This document shows, one piece after another, positions 14,690 to 22,646 of a stretch of DNA of 22,704 nt. The stretch lies in NCBI GenBank assembly GCA_002254285.1, contig NIUZ01000041.1, positions 1-22,704 of the forward strand, in the 5' to 3' direction. The DNA comes from Bacteroidetes bacterium 4572_112. Its GTDB lineage: Bacteria > Bacteroidota > Bacteroidia > Bacteroidales > UBA1556. The position numbers were made by a program, and so were the translations under genes. Numbering within the stretch: position 1 is the first letter of the stretch; each line of letters opens with the position of its first letter. Under the pieces are notes generated by a model, which was not told the origin of the DNA, ran no database searches, and was given only the letters and a program-made list of their open reading frames with translations.

Positions 14690-15648
14690 ACGTAAAGCCT
14701 AATCCTGTTGTAGACCTTGGAAATGATACTGTATTATGTAAAAGTTCAATAACAGACTTAATAACATTTGATGCTACAAGCCCAGTGGCAGGAGCAACAT
14801 ATTTATGGAGCTCCGGAAATACAGCCCCAACAAATATTACCAATATGACAAGTGATATTTGGGTAAAAGTTTCTAAAAATTACGGTTCTGTTACTTGTTC
14901 GAGTAGCGATACTGTACATTTAGATGCATACGATATGGCTGTAGTAGATTTAGGAAATGATACCTGCGTAACAGATAATAACTATGTATTATACGCTGGT
15001 AATAGAGGCCATAACCCTCCATTTATATACTTATGGAATGATGGCTCTACTGGAGACTCTTTAGTGGTTAATCAATCGGGATTATATTCTGTTACTGTTG
15101 CTATAGACCCAAGTTCGCCATGTATTGTTGAAGACGAAATTCAATTAAGCATGTTCGAAGACCAATTTTTGGGTGAGGATCAAGAGTTTTGTAGCTTTGA
15201 AGAAATAATGGTAAATATACCTGGTGATGGCGAAACCCATACTTATAGTTGGTTGCTTGATGGCGTTGCTCCTATTCCAGATAATGGTTCATATTTCGCA
15301 CAACAACATATGGCTGTTGGAGAACATATTCTTACTCTTAAAATAGACAATGGTTGTTCTGATAAAGTATTATTAGTTGCTGAAGATTGTCAATTGACTT
15401 TCCCAAATATCATCACTCCAAATGGAGATGGATATAATGAAGCTTTTATTATTGACGGATTAGATAATTTCCCAAACTCTATTCTTAAGATATACAATCG
15501 CTGGGGCAAGAAAGTATTCGAATCAACAAACTATACCAATGACTGGGATGGTGAAAATGTAACTGATGGAGTATATTTTTATAACCTAATAACCACTGCT
15601 GGTAACGAAGAAAAAGAGTATAAAGGCACTCTTACAATACTTCGCTAA
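14638..15648 (+). CDS. T9SS type B surface protein, C-terminal part with the gliding-motility sorting domain
   Basis: Continuation of the gene starting at 13046, in the -1 frame. After the break it reads FSVVDEFGCIYDSVLHLDV and then two repeated PKD/Ig-like units, each opening with VVDLGNDT (about 14711 and 14946), followed by a further beta domain. The last 84 or so residues are the type B sorting domain (CHU_C, TIGR04131): FPNIITPNGDGYNEAF, LKIYNRWGKKVFES, DWDGENVTDGVYFYNL and a terminal KGTLTILR. This tail directs export through the type IX secretion system, with the protein ending on the cell surface or in the medium. No good start codon with its own signal peptide exists at the head of this piece (a GTG at 14644 is only fortuitous), so it is not an independent gene. 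A strong terminator follows ten bases after the stop. Confidence 0.82.
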   Translation, partial: FSVVDEFGCIYDSVLHLDVKPNPVVDLGNDTVLCKSSITDLITFDATSPVAGATYLWSSGNTAPTNITNMTSDIWVKVSKNYGSVTCSSSDTVHLDAYDMAVVDLGNDTCVTDNNYVLYAGNRGHNPPFIYLWNDGSTGDSLVVNQSGLYSVTVAIDPSSPCIVEDEIQLSMFEDQFLGEDQEFCSFEEIMVNIPGDGETHTYSWLLDGVAPIPDNGSYFAQQHMAVGEHILTLKIDNGCSDKVLLVAEDCQLTFPNIITPNGDGYNEAFIIDGLDNFPNSILKIYNRWGKKVFESTNYTNDWDGENVTDGVYFYNLITTAGNEEKEYKGTLTILR

Positions 15649-15657
15649 AATATTAAA

Positions 15658-15701
15658 GCACAAAAAAGGCTGATTTGGAAACAAATCAGCCTTTTTTGTG
15701 C
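15658..15701. terminator. Strong, probably bidirectional intrinsic terminator
   Basis: A perfect 20-bp stem (15658-15677 with 15682-15701) closed by a GAAA tetraloop. The GC-rich core GGCTGATTTG/CAAATCAGCC is flanked by A6 on one side and T6 on the other, so each strand shows a stem plus U-run. It ends the T9SS protein gene and can also stop transcripts arriving from moxR. Confidence 0.9.
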
Positions 15702-15738
15702 CTGCAAATTAGATTTTGAAATACTAGTTTATACCAAT

Positions 15739-15910
15739 TTGGTATCAAAATACGCTATAAATAAATTGGAATATATTTTCCTATTAGAAGGCAAAATTTA
15801 TTTGCAAAAAAAGCCTGTACTGAGCATGTCGAAGTATAGCTATGGAAATAATTTTTAACGCAGTAATAGGGAAATATAAACGATTTATATGGCGTGTTTT
15901 GGTATTAATT
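15739..15910. mobile_element. MITE-like palindromic element at the 3' end of moxR
   Basis: The plus strand read inward from 15739 and the minus strand read inward from 15910 are clearly related over about 65 bases. The paired blocks are GTATCAAAATACGC / ATACCAAAACACGC, TATAAAT / TATAAAT, TATATTTTCCTATTA / TATATTTCCCTATTA and AAAATTTATTTGC / AAAAATTATTTCC. The arms enclose a centre of about 40 bases (15807-15846) containing TGTACTGAGCATGTCGAAGT, a motif I associate with interspersed Bacteroidota repeats. A short perfect dyad ATACCAA-T-TTGGTAT (15731-15745) marks the outer left end. There is no transposase. The right end coincides with the point where the MoxR protein leaves its family. Inverted arms are seen; mobility is inferred. 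Confidence 0.55.
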
Positions 15911-16692
15911 GCACCCCACAAAAGATACTTATTAGTAAGCTCATGAGCCATATCTCTATTTGGCCTTGTAAGGTTTACTAATTTCACTGCATACTCGTAT
16001 ACATTGTCAACAACAGGCAACTTACGAATAAGCTGTTGAAAATAAAGAATCTCCTCGCCACTAATTATATTATTAACCTTATTACTTACAGCACCTGTGG
16101 TTCCTTTTACAATATCAAGTTCTTCTTGAAAAGCTGGATAATCGAGTATAAGGTTAAACATAAATCTATCCAACTGAGCTTCTGGTAAAGGATATGTTCC
16201 CTCCTGCTCTATGGGATTTTGCGTAGCAAGAACAAAGAATGGTTTGTCAAGCGTATATTCTTTTCCTGCCACAGTAACAGTACGCTCTTGCATTGCCTCT
16301 AATAGCGCTGCTTGAGTTTTTGGTGGCGTTCTGTTTATTTCGTCAGCAAGTACAATATTAGAAAAAACCGGTCCTTGAATAAAATTAAATTTCTTGTTCT
16401 CATCTAATATCTCAGTACCAATAATATCGCTTGGCATAAGATCGGGAGTAAACTGAATTCTTTTGAAATTTAAGCCTAAAGTTTGAGCAAGAGTATTAAC
16501 CATAAGAGTTTTTGCTAAACCTGGCACTCCAACTAATAAACTATGACCATTACTAAAAATTGATATTAATAAATCCCTAACAACATCATCTTGACCTACA
16601 ATTACCTTAGCGATTTCGTTTCGCAAAGCATTATATTTATCCACTAATGAAATAAAAGCTTCTTTATCGTTAGTATATTTATTATCAATCAT
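15784..16692 (-). CDS. MoxR-family AAA+ ATPase, C-terminally truncated
   Basis: A 302-residue product. The AAA+ core is complete and well conserved: Walker A GVPGLAKT (55-62), Walker B VLADEINR (DE at 117-118), sensor 1 in VLATQNPIEQEGTYPLPEAQLDRF (N159; arginine R176). MoxR ATPases act as chaperones that mature metal- or vWA-domain proteins. Homology ends at LWGA (258-261); relatives continue with a PRAS-type motif carrying the sensor-2 arginine and a helical lid of about 65-70 residues. Here the last 41 residues (from base 15909) come from the palindromic element at 15739-15910 and resemble nothing in the family. Loss of sensor 2 and lid should impair ATPase cycling, so it may be a pseudogene. 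No DUF58 or vWA partner genes follow, as would be usual. It lies 21 bases after surA with no promoter and is the last gene of that operon. Confidence 0.82.
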   Translation of the reverse strand: MIDNKYTNDKEAFISLVDKYNALRNEIAKVIVGQDDVVRDLLISIFSNGHSLLVGVPGLAKTLMVNTLAQTLGLNFKRIQFTPDLMPSDIIGTEILDENKKFNFIQGPVFSNIVLADEINRTPPKTQAALLEAMQERTVTVAGKEYTLDKPFFVLATQNPIEQEGTYPLPEAQLDRFMFNLILDYPAFQEELDIVKGTTGAVSNKVNNIISGEEILYFQQLIRKLPVVDNVYEYAVKLVNLTRPNRDMAHELTNKYLLWGAINTKTRHINRLYFPITALKIISIAILRHAQYRLFLQINFAF

Positions 16693-16713
16693 ATTGTAAG
16701 TCTTTTATTGATT

Positions 16714-18081
16714 TTATCTATCAGAATCTTGATCCCACTTATAGGTAAATTTACATTTATTCAAGCTTTCGTCGCTAATATGGATAAATGTTTTATTGGT
16801 TTTATCAATAATCCAATCGCCAATAGCTTTTGCTTTTTTATCTTCAAGAGCTATATTTTGAATCTTATCGTAATCAGTTTCTAGAGTAGCTTTATGAGGT
16901 TTTGTTCTCTTATCTAATCTAACAATTCTATATGCTTTTTTGTTTCTTTCTTTCTGAAAGATTGTTGGTGGTGTAATCTCTCCAACATTCATTTTATCAA
17001 GTTTAAAAAACAATTCTTTATCAATAGATTCTGCCGTAAATACAGCACCACCAGTTTGAGGATTAAGTGCTACACCTCCATTAAATTTTGAATCATCAAT
17101 AGAGTAGCGCAAAGCAGCCTCTTCAAATGTTAATGTTCCTTGCTCTATAAGGTTATATACGCTATCAAGCTCATCTTTTGCCATCTGCATTGATGTTGGT
17201 GACACCTTTGTCATAATAAGAATATGACGCACATTAATAAAATCACCTTTACGCTTTATCAACTGAATGATATGGAAGCCTGCTTCGGTTTCCACAATCT
17301 CGCTAATCTCACCTTTCTGTAAAGAAAACGCCACTGCCTCAAAAGCAGGATACATCACACCTCTACCAAAATCACCAAGCTCTCCACCTTTTATTGATGA
17401 ACCTGGATCTTCAGAATACATTCTTGCCATTGAAGCAAAGCTTTCGCCATCCATTATTCTTTTACGAATACCAACTAGCTTCTGTCGGGCATATTCTTTC
17501 TCCTCAGGCAATATCTCAGGCATAACAATAATATGCGAATATTTATACTCCGAATTTATTAATGGAACACTATCAGCAGGAATATCGTTAAAGAAATGAC
17601 GTACTTCAGAAGGAGTAATAGTAACTCCACTTGTAATTTGATTCTTTACTTGCTCCGAAAGCATTTGCTCATGTATTGTTGAGCGCAAATCACTTTTAAT
17701 GGCCAAAATACTTTTATTATAATAATCCTCAAGCTTCTCTTGCGAGCCTATTTGCGATATAAAATACTGTAATCTTCTATCCATTTCTGCTTCTACCATC
17801 TCATCAGATATTTCCACACTATCGAGTTGTGCCTGATTAAGCAGTAGCTTTGCAAAAAGTATTTCTTCAAATATTTGACAACGAATACTATTACCTTCAT
17901 TGGTATACCCTTGCATCAAATATTGCATATACTGATTCTCAATATCTGAATATAAAATCTCATTTTGCCCAACTGTAGCAACAATTTTATCAATTAATTT
18001 TTGCGAATATAAATTCGTCGAAAAAGTGCTCATTAATCCAATAAGCACAATACTAATTACTATAGAAATCTTAGTTCTCAT
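16714..18081 (-). CDS. surA: SurA-type periplasmic peptidylprolyl isomerase/chaperone
   Basis: A 455-residue protein with signal peptide (1-26, cleavage near NLYSQ), a SurA N-terminal chaperone region (about 27-170: DKIVATVGQNEILYSDIENQ...CQIFEEILFAKLLLNQA), then two parvulin domains. The first (about 175-275) runs from YKYSHIIVMPE through FASMARMYSEDPGSSIKGGELGDFGRG to AGFHIIQLIKR. The second (about 278-390) starts NVRHILIMTK and is more degenerate (FEEAALRYSIDDSKFNGGVALNP). The arrangement chaperone-parvulin-parvulin is that of SurA, which escorts beta-barrel proteins across the periplasm, although its C-terminal tail differs from E. coli. The start overlaps the end of the preceding lipoprotein gene by 11 bases, so the genes are translated together. 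It would help fold outer-membrane and T9SS components in this phylum. Confidence 0.9.
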   Translation of the reverse strand: MRTKISIVISIVLIGLMSTFSTNLYSQKLIDKIVATVGQNEILYSDIENQYMQYLMQGYTNEGNSIRCQIFEEILFAKLLLNQAQLDSVEISDEMVEAEMDRRLQYFISQIGSQEKLEDYYNKSILAIKSDLRSTIHEQMLSEQVKNQITSGVTITPSEVRHFFNDIPADSVPLINSEYKYSHIIVMPEILPEEKEYARQKLVGIRKRIMDGESFASMARMYSEDPGSSIKGGELGDFGRGVMYPAFEAVAFSLQKGEISEIVETEAGFHIIQLIKRKGDFINVRHILIMTKVSPTSMQMAKDELDSVYNLIEQGTLTFEEAALRYSIDDSKFNGGVALNPQTGGAVFTAESIDKELFFKLDKMNVGEITPPTIFQKERNKKAYRIVRLDKRTKPHKATLETDYDKIQNIALEDKKAKAIGDWIIDKTNKTFIHISDESLNKCKFTYKWDQDSDR

Positions 18082-18940
18082 GTTGAGTATTTAATTTTGT
18101 AATTCTAACCTTACCATTCTTTTGAGCTTCCTCAAAAATATCTTTATGTAATTGCTCTACCATTTCCATTTTACGAATATTGATAATGATTCTACGTATG
18201 TGATCATCTTCAAAACTCAATGGAGAGTAATTGTTTCGTATTCTATATTTATTAACTCGTAACATATAAGTATAGGTAGAATCTTTAAGTTCTATATACT
18301 TATTGTTTTTGAGATAAAGTGATTTATTATAAGTTTGAATAGGAATTTCTTTAACCAAATCGTCAAAAAGCACCCATGTATTCTCATCCAATAAATAATT
18401 CACAGCTTTTTCCTTTGCAATAGTCTTAATAATAATTACGTCATCTTCTTTATAAGACTTCATATGCTTTCGCACTTGCTTTAGGTTTTTTTCATCATTA
18501 AAGAATTTAAGAAAAGCTACCTGTACAATGTCATCCTTTAGTGTAAACTCCTTTTTATTAGCGTTATAAAAATCTTCAATCTCAGTATACTTTACAATAG
18601 TATCAAGATGTTGAGCAACATACCTTTTCTCAAAATTATATATTATTAATGAGTTCTTATAGTTATTCACCCTTTCAGCAATTATTAATTGCTCCTTTTC
18701 AGAGCCTTCAAATACTGATATTGCTTTATTTAGTATTGTTTGCTCTTGTATCCAATCGTTAATAAATACCGAAACGAAAATCAAGCTATCCTTTTCAGAA
18801 CTACCAGCAGGCACAAGTCCCTCCAATTCTGAAGCATATAATTCCGTATCGTATACTGTAGCTATTACAGTACCTTTCTCCCCATTATTTGCACAAGAAG
18901 CTAGTGATATAAGTATTAGTATGTATATGAGTTTATTCAC
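18071..18940 (-). CDS. SurA-N-like lipoprotein without a rotamase domain
   Basis: A 289-residue lipoprotein: signal with lipobox LASC (C16). It starts at GTG (18940), within the end of the preceding foldase gene, overlapping it by 8 bases; its own end overlaps surA by 11 bases. The body (TVIATVYDTELYASELEGLVPAG...DSLIFVSVFINDWIQEQTILNKA...) follows the plan of the SurA/PpiC N-terminal chaperone domain, and residues about 119-215 (YTEIEDFYNANKKEFTLKDDIVQVAFLKF) sit where a parvulin domain would begin, but the parvulin motifs (FxxxAxxxS, GGxLG, GxHI) are absent. I infer a non-catalytic chaperone or scaffold that works with its two neighbours at the membrane surface. This trio is a recurrent arrangement in Bacteroidota. 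Lipoprotein and operon position are firm; the fold is moderate. Confidence 0.8.
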   Translation of the reverse strand: MNKLIYILILISLASCANNGEKGTVIATVYDTELYASELEGLVPAGSSEKDSLIFVSVFINDWIQEQTILNKAISVFEGSEKEQLIIAERVNNYKNSLIIYNFEKRYVAQHLDTIVKYTEIEDFYNANKKEFTLKDDIVQVAFLKFFNDEKNLKQVRKHMKSYKEDDVIIIKTIAKEKAVNYLLDENTWVLFDDLVKEIPIQTYNKSLYLKNNKYIELKDSTYTYMLRVNKYRIRNNYSPLSFEDDHIRRIIINIRKMEMVEQLHKDIFEEAQKNGKVRITKLNTQHEN

Positions 18941-20933
18941 TTATCTCCCCTTCTAATACTTCCGTATGAATTACAAATTTATGATCAGTTTTTAATTTTG
19001 CAATCCATTTCTTTTCCAGCTCATTTTGATAATCTGCAGTAATTAAACCTCTTGATTCATCCAAAGACTTATTTGTAGCATCAATAATATTACTAATATC
19101 CACTACAAAGTATGTTTTACCCTCTTTAACAACATTTGAAACACCAACTTCATGTTTCACCTGATCAATAATATCATTACTTCCTTCTTCGTATTTAGAA
19201 GTTTCGTATTGCAGGCTTAAAGCCGATTTATGATTAACTATACTAGCCAAAGAATCAGAATTGACTCCCTCTGATAAATATTTTTTAACCTGTTGCGCTA
19301 TAGAATCATTACCACATTTATAAATAGTAGCCTCAACTCTTTCTTTCCACATATAATTATCCTTATTTGCTTCATAAAATTCTTGAAGACCAGCCGTATC
19401 TTTAATCGCTTTACCCCATATTTCTGCATCGCTAATGGCAAACAGTAATATACCATCATGATACTCTTGAACTAGCATTTTAAACTCAGGGTATTGCTCC
19501 TCTAATTGTGAATCCTTATAAGAGATTACAGACTTTTCTACCCATTGGGTATATAATTTATCAGTAAAGTAGCGGAAAGTACCTTTATGCTTCATCACTT
19601 GGTGTTTTTCAACATATACTGCAAAATCTTGTTGAGTATATTTTGTCTTACCAAGTTTGAAAAGTGTTTTTGTAAAAGACTTCGCCTTTTCTGCTTTCCA
19701 CTTATTAGAATAAATTGACGAGTCAATTACAGCATAAAACTTTTCAAGGTTCTTAGGATATTCTTTAAAACTAAACTCGTTTTTAAACTTATTAATCGCT
19801 GCTTCTTTACTTCTGTTTGAGCGACTATCGCGTGATACCTTTGATTTTAAAGTTGGTAAATACGAATCGTAATCTGGAGTTTTAATTGTACGAACTAATT
19901 TAATCAAATGCCATCCATATTGTGTTTTCACTGGCACTGACACTTCATCATTTTTAAGCTTACTAATAGCGCTAATAAACTCTGGCACCATTCTGCTAAC
20001 CTCAAATGCAGGTAATAATCCACCTTTACTTGCTGAGCCTCTATCATCAGAATACTGCTCTGCAGCCTCTTCAAAAGTTTTTGCTCCTGAATTTATTTCA
20101 GCAGCTATTTCTTCAATTTTAGATTTAGCTTTTGCCTCAGAAGCTTCATCTAAGCCTTTAGGTTTTACATTAATATGCTTAACCTCTATTTTTCCTAATT
20201 CTGGAATTTTATCGTAAACCTTAATAATATGGTAGCCAAATTGAGTACGGATTGGCATGCTCACCTCTCCTACTTTAGTATTATACGCAGCAGATTCAAA
20301 TGGATAAACCATGTAGAAAGCTGTGAAATAACCCAAATCACCACCATTGCCTTTAACTGCTCCTCTATTACGATTTGCTGCTTGGTCTTTGGCCGATGGA
20401 TCGTCAGAGTATTTCTTTGCCATTATAGCAAAGTCCTCTCCAGCAATTACTTTCTTACGAATATCAATAAGTTGATTATAAGCAGCTTTGGCTATGGAAT
20501 CATTATCTGAAACATCCTTTGGAACAGAAATAAGAATATGGCTTGCTCTCACATCCCACATCAATCTCTCGTATGCTTCCTTTAAAATTACATCGTCAAT
20601 GCTTTTATCTGTAAGGTATGGCTTAGCCAATTGCTGTCGGTAACCATCAAGCTCTCTTTTGAAAACAGTGCCAGTATCCATTCCTCTATCTTCAGCTTCT
20701 TTTACTTTAAGTCTGAAATTTACATAAAGGTCTAAATAGTCATTAACACTTTTCTTTTCTATTACAGAATTTCCGTTTGCGTTTCCATTATTCTTATTAA
20801 AAACATACATAAACTCACCAAGGCTATAATTATCTTGATCAATTGTCAATAATGTTTTAGAATAATTTTTTTGCGAAATAGCCGCGAAAGGGACTATCAA
20901 CATAATTAATAATAGTACAACTAATTGCTTCAT
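18933..20933 (-). CDS. Periplasmic peptidylprolyl isomerase with two parvulin domains (PpiC/SurA family)
   Basis: A 666-residue protein from ATG at 20933. The frame is open to 20987, but the extra 18 residues are unlike a signal, whereas MKQLVVLLLIMLIVPFAAISQ is a clear type I signal peptide. A chaperone-like N-region (about 22-115) precedes parvulin 1 (VRASHILISVPKD...FAIMAKKYSDDPSAKDQAANRNRG...GGDLGYFTA...FGYHIIKVYD) and parvulin 2 (IEVKHINVKPKG...FEEAAEQYSDDRGSASKGGLLPAFE...YGWHLIKLVR), ending near residue 345. The last 300 residues hold a further helical region with no motif I recognise. It catalyses prolyl cis-trans isomerisation of exported proteins. First gene of the operon ppiase / lipoprotein / surA / moxR; guaB upstream is cut off by a terminator at 21021-21053. 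A TAAATTTG box four bases before the ATG would imply an almost leaderless mRNA. Confidence 0.88.
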   Translation of the reverse strand: MKQLVVLLLIMLIVPFAAISQKNYSKTLLTIDQDNYSLGEFMYVFNKNNGNANGNSVIEKKSVNDYLDLYVNFRLKVKEAEDRGMDTGTVFKRELDGYRQQLAKPYLTDKSIDDVILKEAYERLMWDVRASHILISVPKDVSDNDSIAKAAYNQLIDIRKKVIAGEDFAIMAKKYSDDPSAKDQAANRNRGAVKGNGGDLGYFTAFYMVYPFESAAYNTKVGEVSMPIRTQFGYHIIKVYDKIPELGKIEVKHINVKPKGLDEASEAKAKSKIEEIAAEINSGAKTFEEAAEQYSDDRGSASKGGLLPAFEVSRMVPEFISAISKLKNDEVSVPVKTQYGWHLIKLVRTIKTPDYDSYLPTLKSKVSRDSRSNRSKEAAINKFKNEFSFKEYPKNLEKFYAVIDSSIYSNKWKAEKAKSFTKTLFKLGKTKYTQQDFAVYVEKHQVMKHKGTFRYFTDKLYTQWVEKSVISYKDSQLEEQYPEFKMLVQEYHDGILLFAISDAEIWGKAIKDTAGLQEFYEANKDNYMWKERVEATIYKCGNDSIAQQVKKYLSEGVNSDSLASIVNHKSALSLQYETSKYEEGSNDIIDQVKHEVGVSNVVKEGKTYFVVDISNIIDATNKSLDESRGLITADYQNELEKKWIAKLKTDHKFVIHTEVLEGEISE

Positions 20934-20936
20934 ATT

Positions 20937-20944
20937 CAAATTTA
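20937..20944 (-). promoter_or_regulatory. Possible -7 box of the foldase operon
   Basis: Minus strand reads TAAATTTG, a full match to TAnnTTTG, but it ends only four bases before the ATG at 20933. If used, transcription would begin at or inside the start codon (leaderless). A second candidate, GATATTTG near 21004-21011, has one mismatch and a more normal leader. Confidence 0.3.
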
Positions 20945-21020
20945 AACTAATATTATTAAAAAAACCTATACATACCAACGTATGCAATTTGGTTTTATTA
21001 CTTACAAATATCTTAAAAAC

Positions 21021-21053
21021 AACAAAATAAACTCCAAAGGAGCTTGTTTTGTT
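21021..21053 (-). terminator. Intrinsic terminator of guaB
   Basis: A 15-bp imperfect stem (21021-21035 with 21039-21053, one mismatch and one G-U pair) around a 3-base loop, starting 13 bases after the guaB stop. On the minus strand it is followed by GTTTTTAAG. It separates guaB from the foldase operon. Confidence 0.75.
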
Positions 21054-21065
21054 TTATCTTAAATA

Positions 21066-22529
21066 TTATCTACTATAATTAGGCGCTTCCCTAGTAATAG
21101 TAATATCATGAGGATGACTTTCTACCATTCCTGCTGGCGAAATCTTTACGAATCTTGCTTTCATAAGATCCGCAATGTTTTTAGCACCACAGTAACCCAT
21201 TCCTGCTCTCAATCCCCCAATTAATTGATGAACTACCTCTCCAACTTGCCCTTTATAAGCAACTCTTCCAACAATTCCTTCAGGAACTAATTTCTTAATA
21301 TCATCTTCTGTATCTTGAAAATATCTATCCTTTGAGCCATCTTCCATAGCTTCTACAGATCCCATTCCTCGATACGACTTATATTTTCTTCCTTCAAAGA
21401 TTATTGTTTCACCTGGAGCCTCATCAACACCAGCAAACAAAGAACCTAACATTACTGTATGTCCTCCTGCTACAATAGCCTTTACAATATCACCACTATA
21501 ACGAATTCCGCCATCAGCAATAACAGGAACCCCCGTACCCTCAAGAGCTTCAGCAACATTCATTACTGCACTTAATTGTGGATAACCTACTCCTGCAACA
21601 ATACGAGTTGTACAAATAGAACCAGGCCCTATCCCTACCTTTACAGCATCGGCACCAGCTTCCACTAATGCTAAAGCAGCTTCAGCAGTTGCTATATTAC
21701 CTACTACCATATCCAAGTTAGGGAATTCTTTTTTAATGACTTTCACCATTTCTATTACTCCTTTTGAATGACCATGAGCCGTATCAACAGTAATAGCATC
21801 AACTCCTGCTTCGTATAAAGCTTTTACTCTTTCCAAAGTATCGGCAGTAACGCCAACAGCAGCAGCAACACGTAATCTACCTCTTGTATCTTTTGATGCA
21901 TTCGGACGTGCCTTTATTTTTATAATATCTTTATATGTGATTAATCCTATCAAACAATTATCAGAATCAACTACTGGTAGTTTCTCAATTTTAAACTCTT
22001 GAAGTATATCCTCAGCTTGCTCAAAATCAGTAAACTCTGTTGTAGTGATAAGGTTTTTCTTAGTCATTACCTCACTAATTGGTCTTTTAAGTCGCTTCTC
22101 GAAACGCAAATCACGGTTAGAAACTATTCCTACCAACTTATTACCTTCGCGAACAACAGGAATACCACCAATAGAGTATTTTTTCATTAGCCCAAGAGCA
22201 TCAGCAACTATAGCATCCTCGCCAATAGTTATAGGGTTTATAATCATCCCATTTTCGGCACGTTTTACCTGATGCACTTCTTCTGCCTGTTTGGCAATAG
22301 TCATGTTTTTATGAATAACACCTATTCCGCCTTCCTGAGCCATGGCAATAGCCATTTTCGAATCAGTAACAGTATCCATTGCTGCTGACACTACAGGAAT
22401 CTTTAACTCAATATTTCTAGTAAACTTTGTTTCTAATGTTACCTCACGTGGCAATACATCAGAATACGATGGCACTAAGAGAACGTCGTCATAAGTAAGA
22501 CCTTCTCCGTAAATTTTATCTTGAATCAT
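21066..22529 (-). CDS. guaB: Inosine-5'-monophosphate dehydrogenase
   Basis: A 487-residue cytoplasmic enzyme that oxidises IMP to XMP with NAD, the committed step of GMP synthesis. The start at 22529 (MIQDKIYGEGLTYDDVLLVPSYS) is canonical; the frame is open 48 codons further upstream, but that stretch overlaps two hairpins and is not family sequence. The TIM barrel is interrupted by a pair of CBS domains (about residues 95-205: INPITIGEDAIVADALGLM...IGGIPVV and LITTTEFTDFEQAEDIL...KLPVVD), which bind adenine or guanine nucleotides and tune activity. Catalytic Cys306 lies in GIGPGSICTTR; the phosphate site (VIADGGIRYSGD) and the mobile flap GSVEAM...KDRYFQ with its Arg/Tyr region are intact, and the C-terminal GLRAGMGYCGA is present. 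It is transcribed alone between a terminator upstream (22655-22678) and one downstream (21021-21053). Confidence 0.97.
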   Translation of the reverse strand: MIQDKIYGEGLTYDDVLLVPSYSDVLPREVTLETKFTRNIELKIPVVSAAMDTVTDSKMAIAMAQEGGIGVIHKNMTIAKQAEEVHQVKRAENGMIINPITIGEDAIVADALGLMKKYSIGGIPVVREGNKLVGIVSNRDLRFEKRLKRPISEVMTKKNLITTTEFTDFEQAEDILQEFKIEKLPVVDSDNCLIGLITYKDIIKIKARPNASKDTRGRLRVAAAVGVTADTLERVKALYEAGVDAITVDTAHGHSKGVIEMVKVIKKEFPNLDMVVGNIATAEAALALVEAGADAVKVGIGPGSICTTRIVAGVGYPQLSAVMNVAEALEGTGVPVIADGGIRYSGDIVKAIVAGGHTVMLGSLFAGVDEAPGETIIFEGRKYKSYRGMGSVEAMEDGSKDRYFQDTEDDIKKLVPEGIVGRVAYKGQVGEVVHQLIGGLRAGMGYCGAKNIADLMKARFVKISPAGMVESHPHDITITREAPNYSR

Positions 22530-22608
22530 AATGTTATAAAAATTAATTTTTTCCAATAATACAGCTTTATTATGCTGTTGAATTATACCTAATGGAGTCA
22601 CCAAATAA

Positions 22609-22642
22609 ATAGCTGCGAATTTAAGAAATAATTCGCAGCTAT
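22609..22642 (-). promoter_or_regulatory. Perfect 13-bp inverted repeat upstream of guaB
   Basis: ATAGCTGCGAATT (22609-22621) and AATTCGCAGCTAT (22630-22642) pair perfectly around an 8-base loop. It lies 80 bases before the guaB ATG and four bases downstream (minus strand) of a strong terminator's U-run. It may be a second terminator (followed by TTATTT), or an operator or leader hairpin for guaB. Confidence 0.55.
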
Positions 22643-22646
22643 GGGC

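Noticed and set aside
15784..15909. The last 41 MoxR residues as a novel functional domain
   Set aside because: They are translated from one arm and the centre of a palindromic element and match no MoxR relative, so a domain is not supported.
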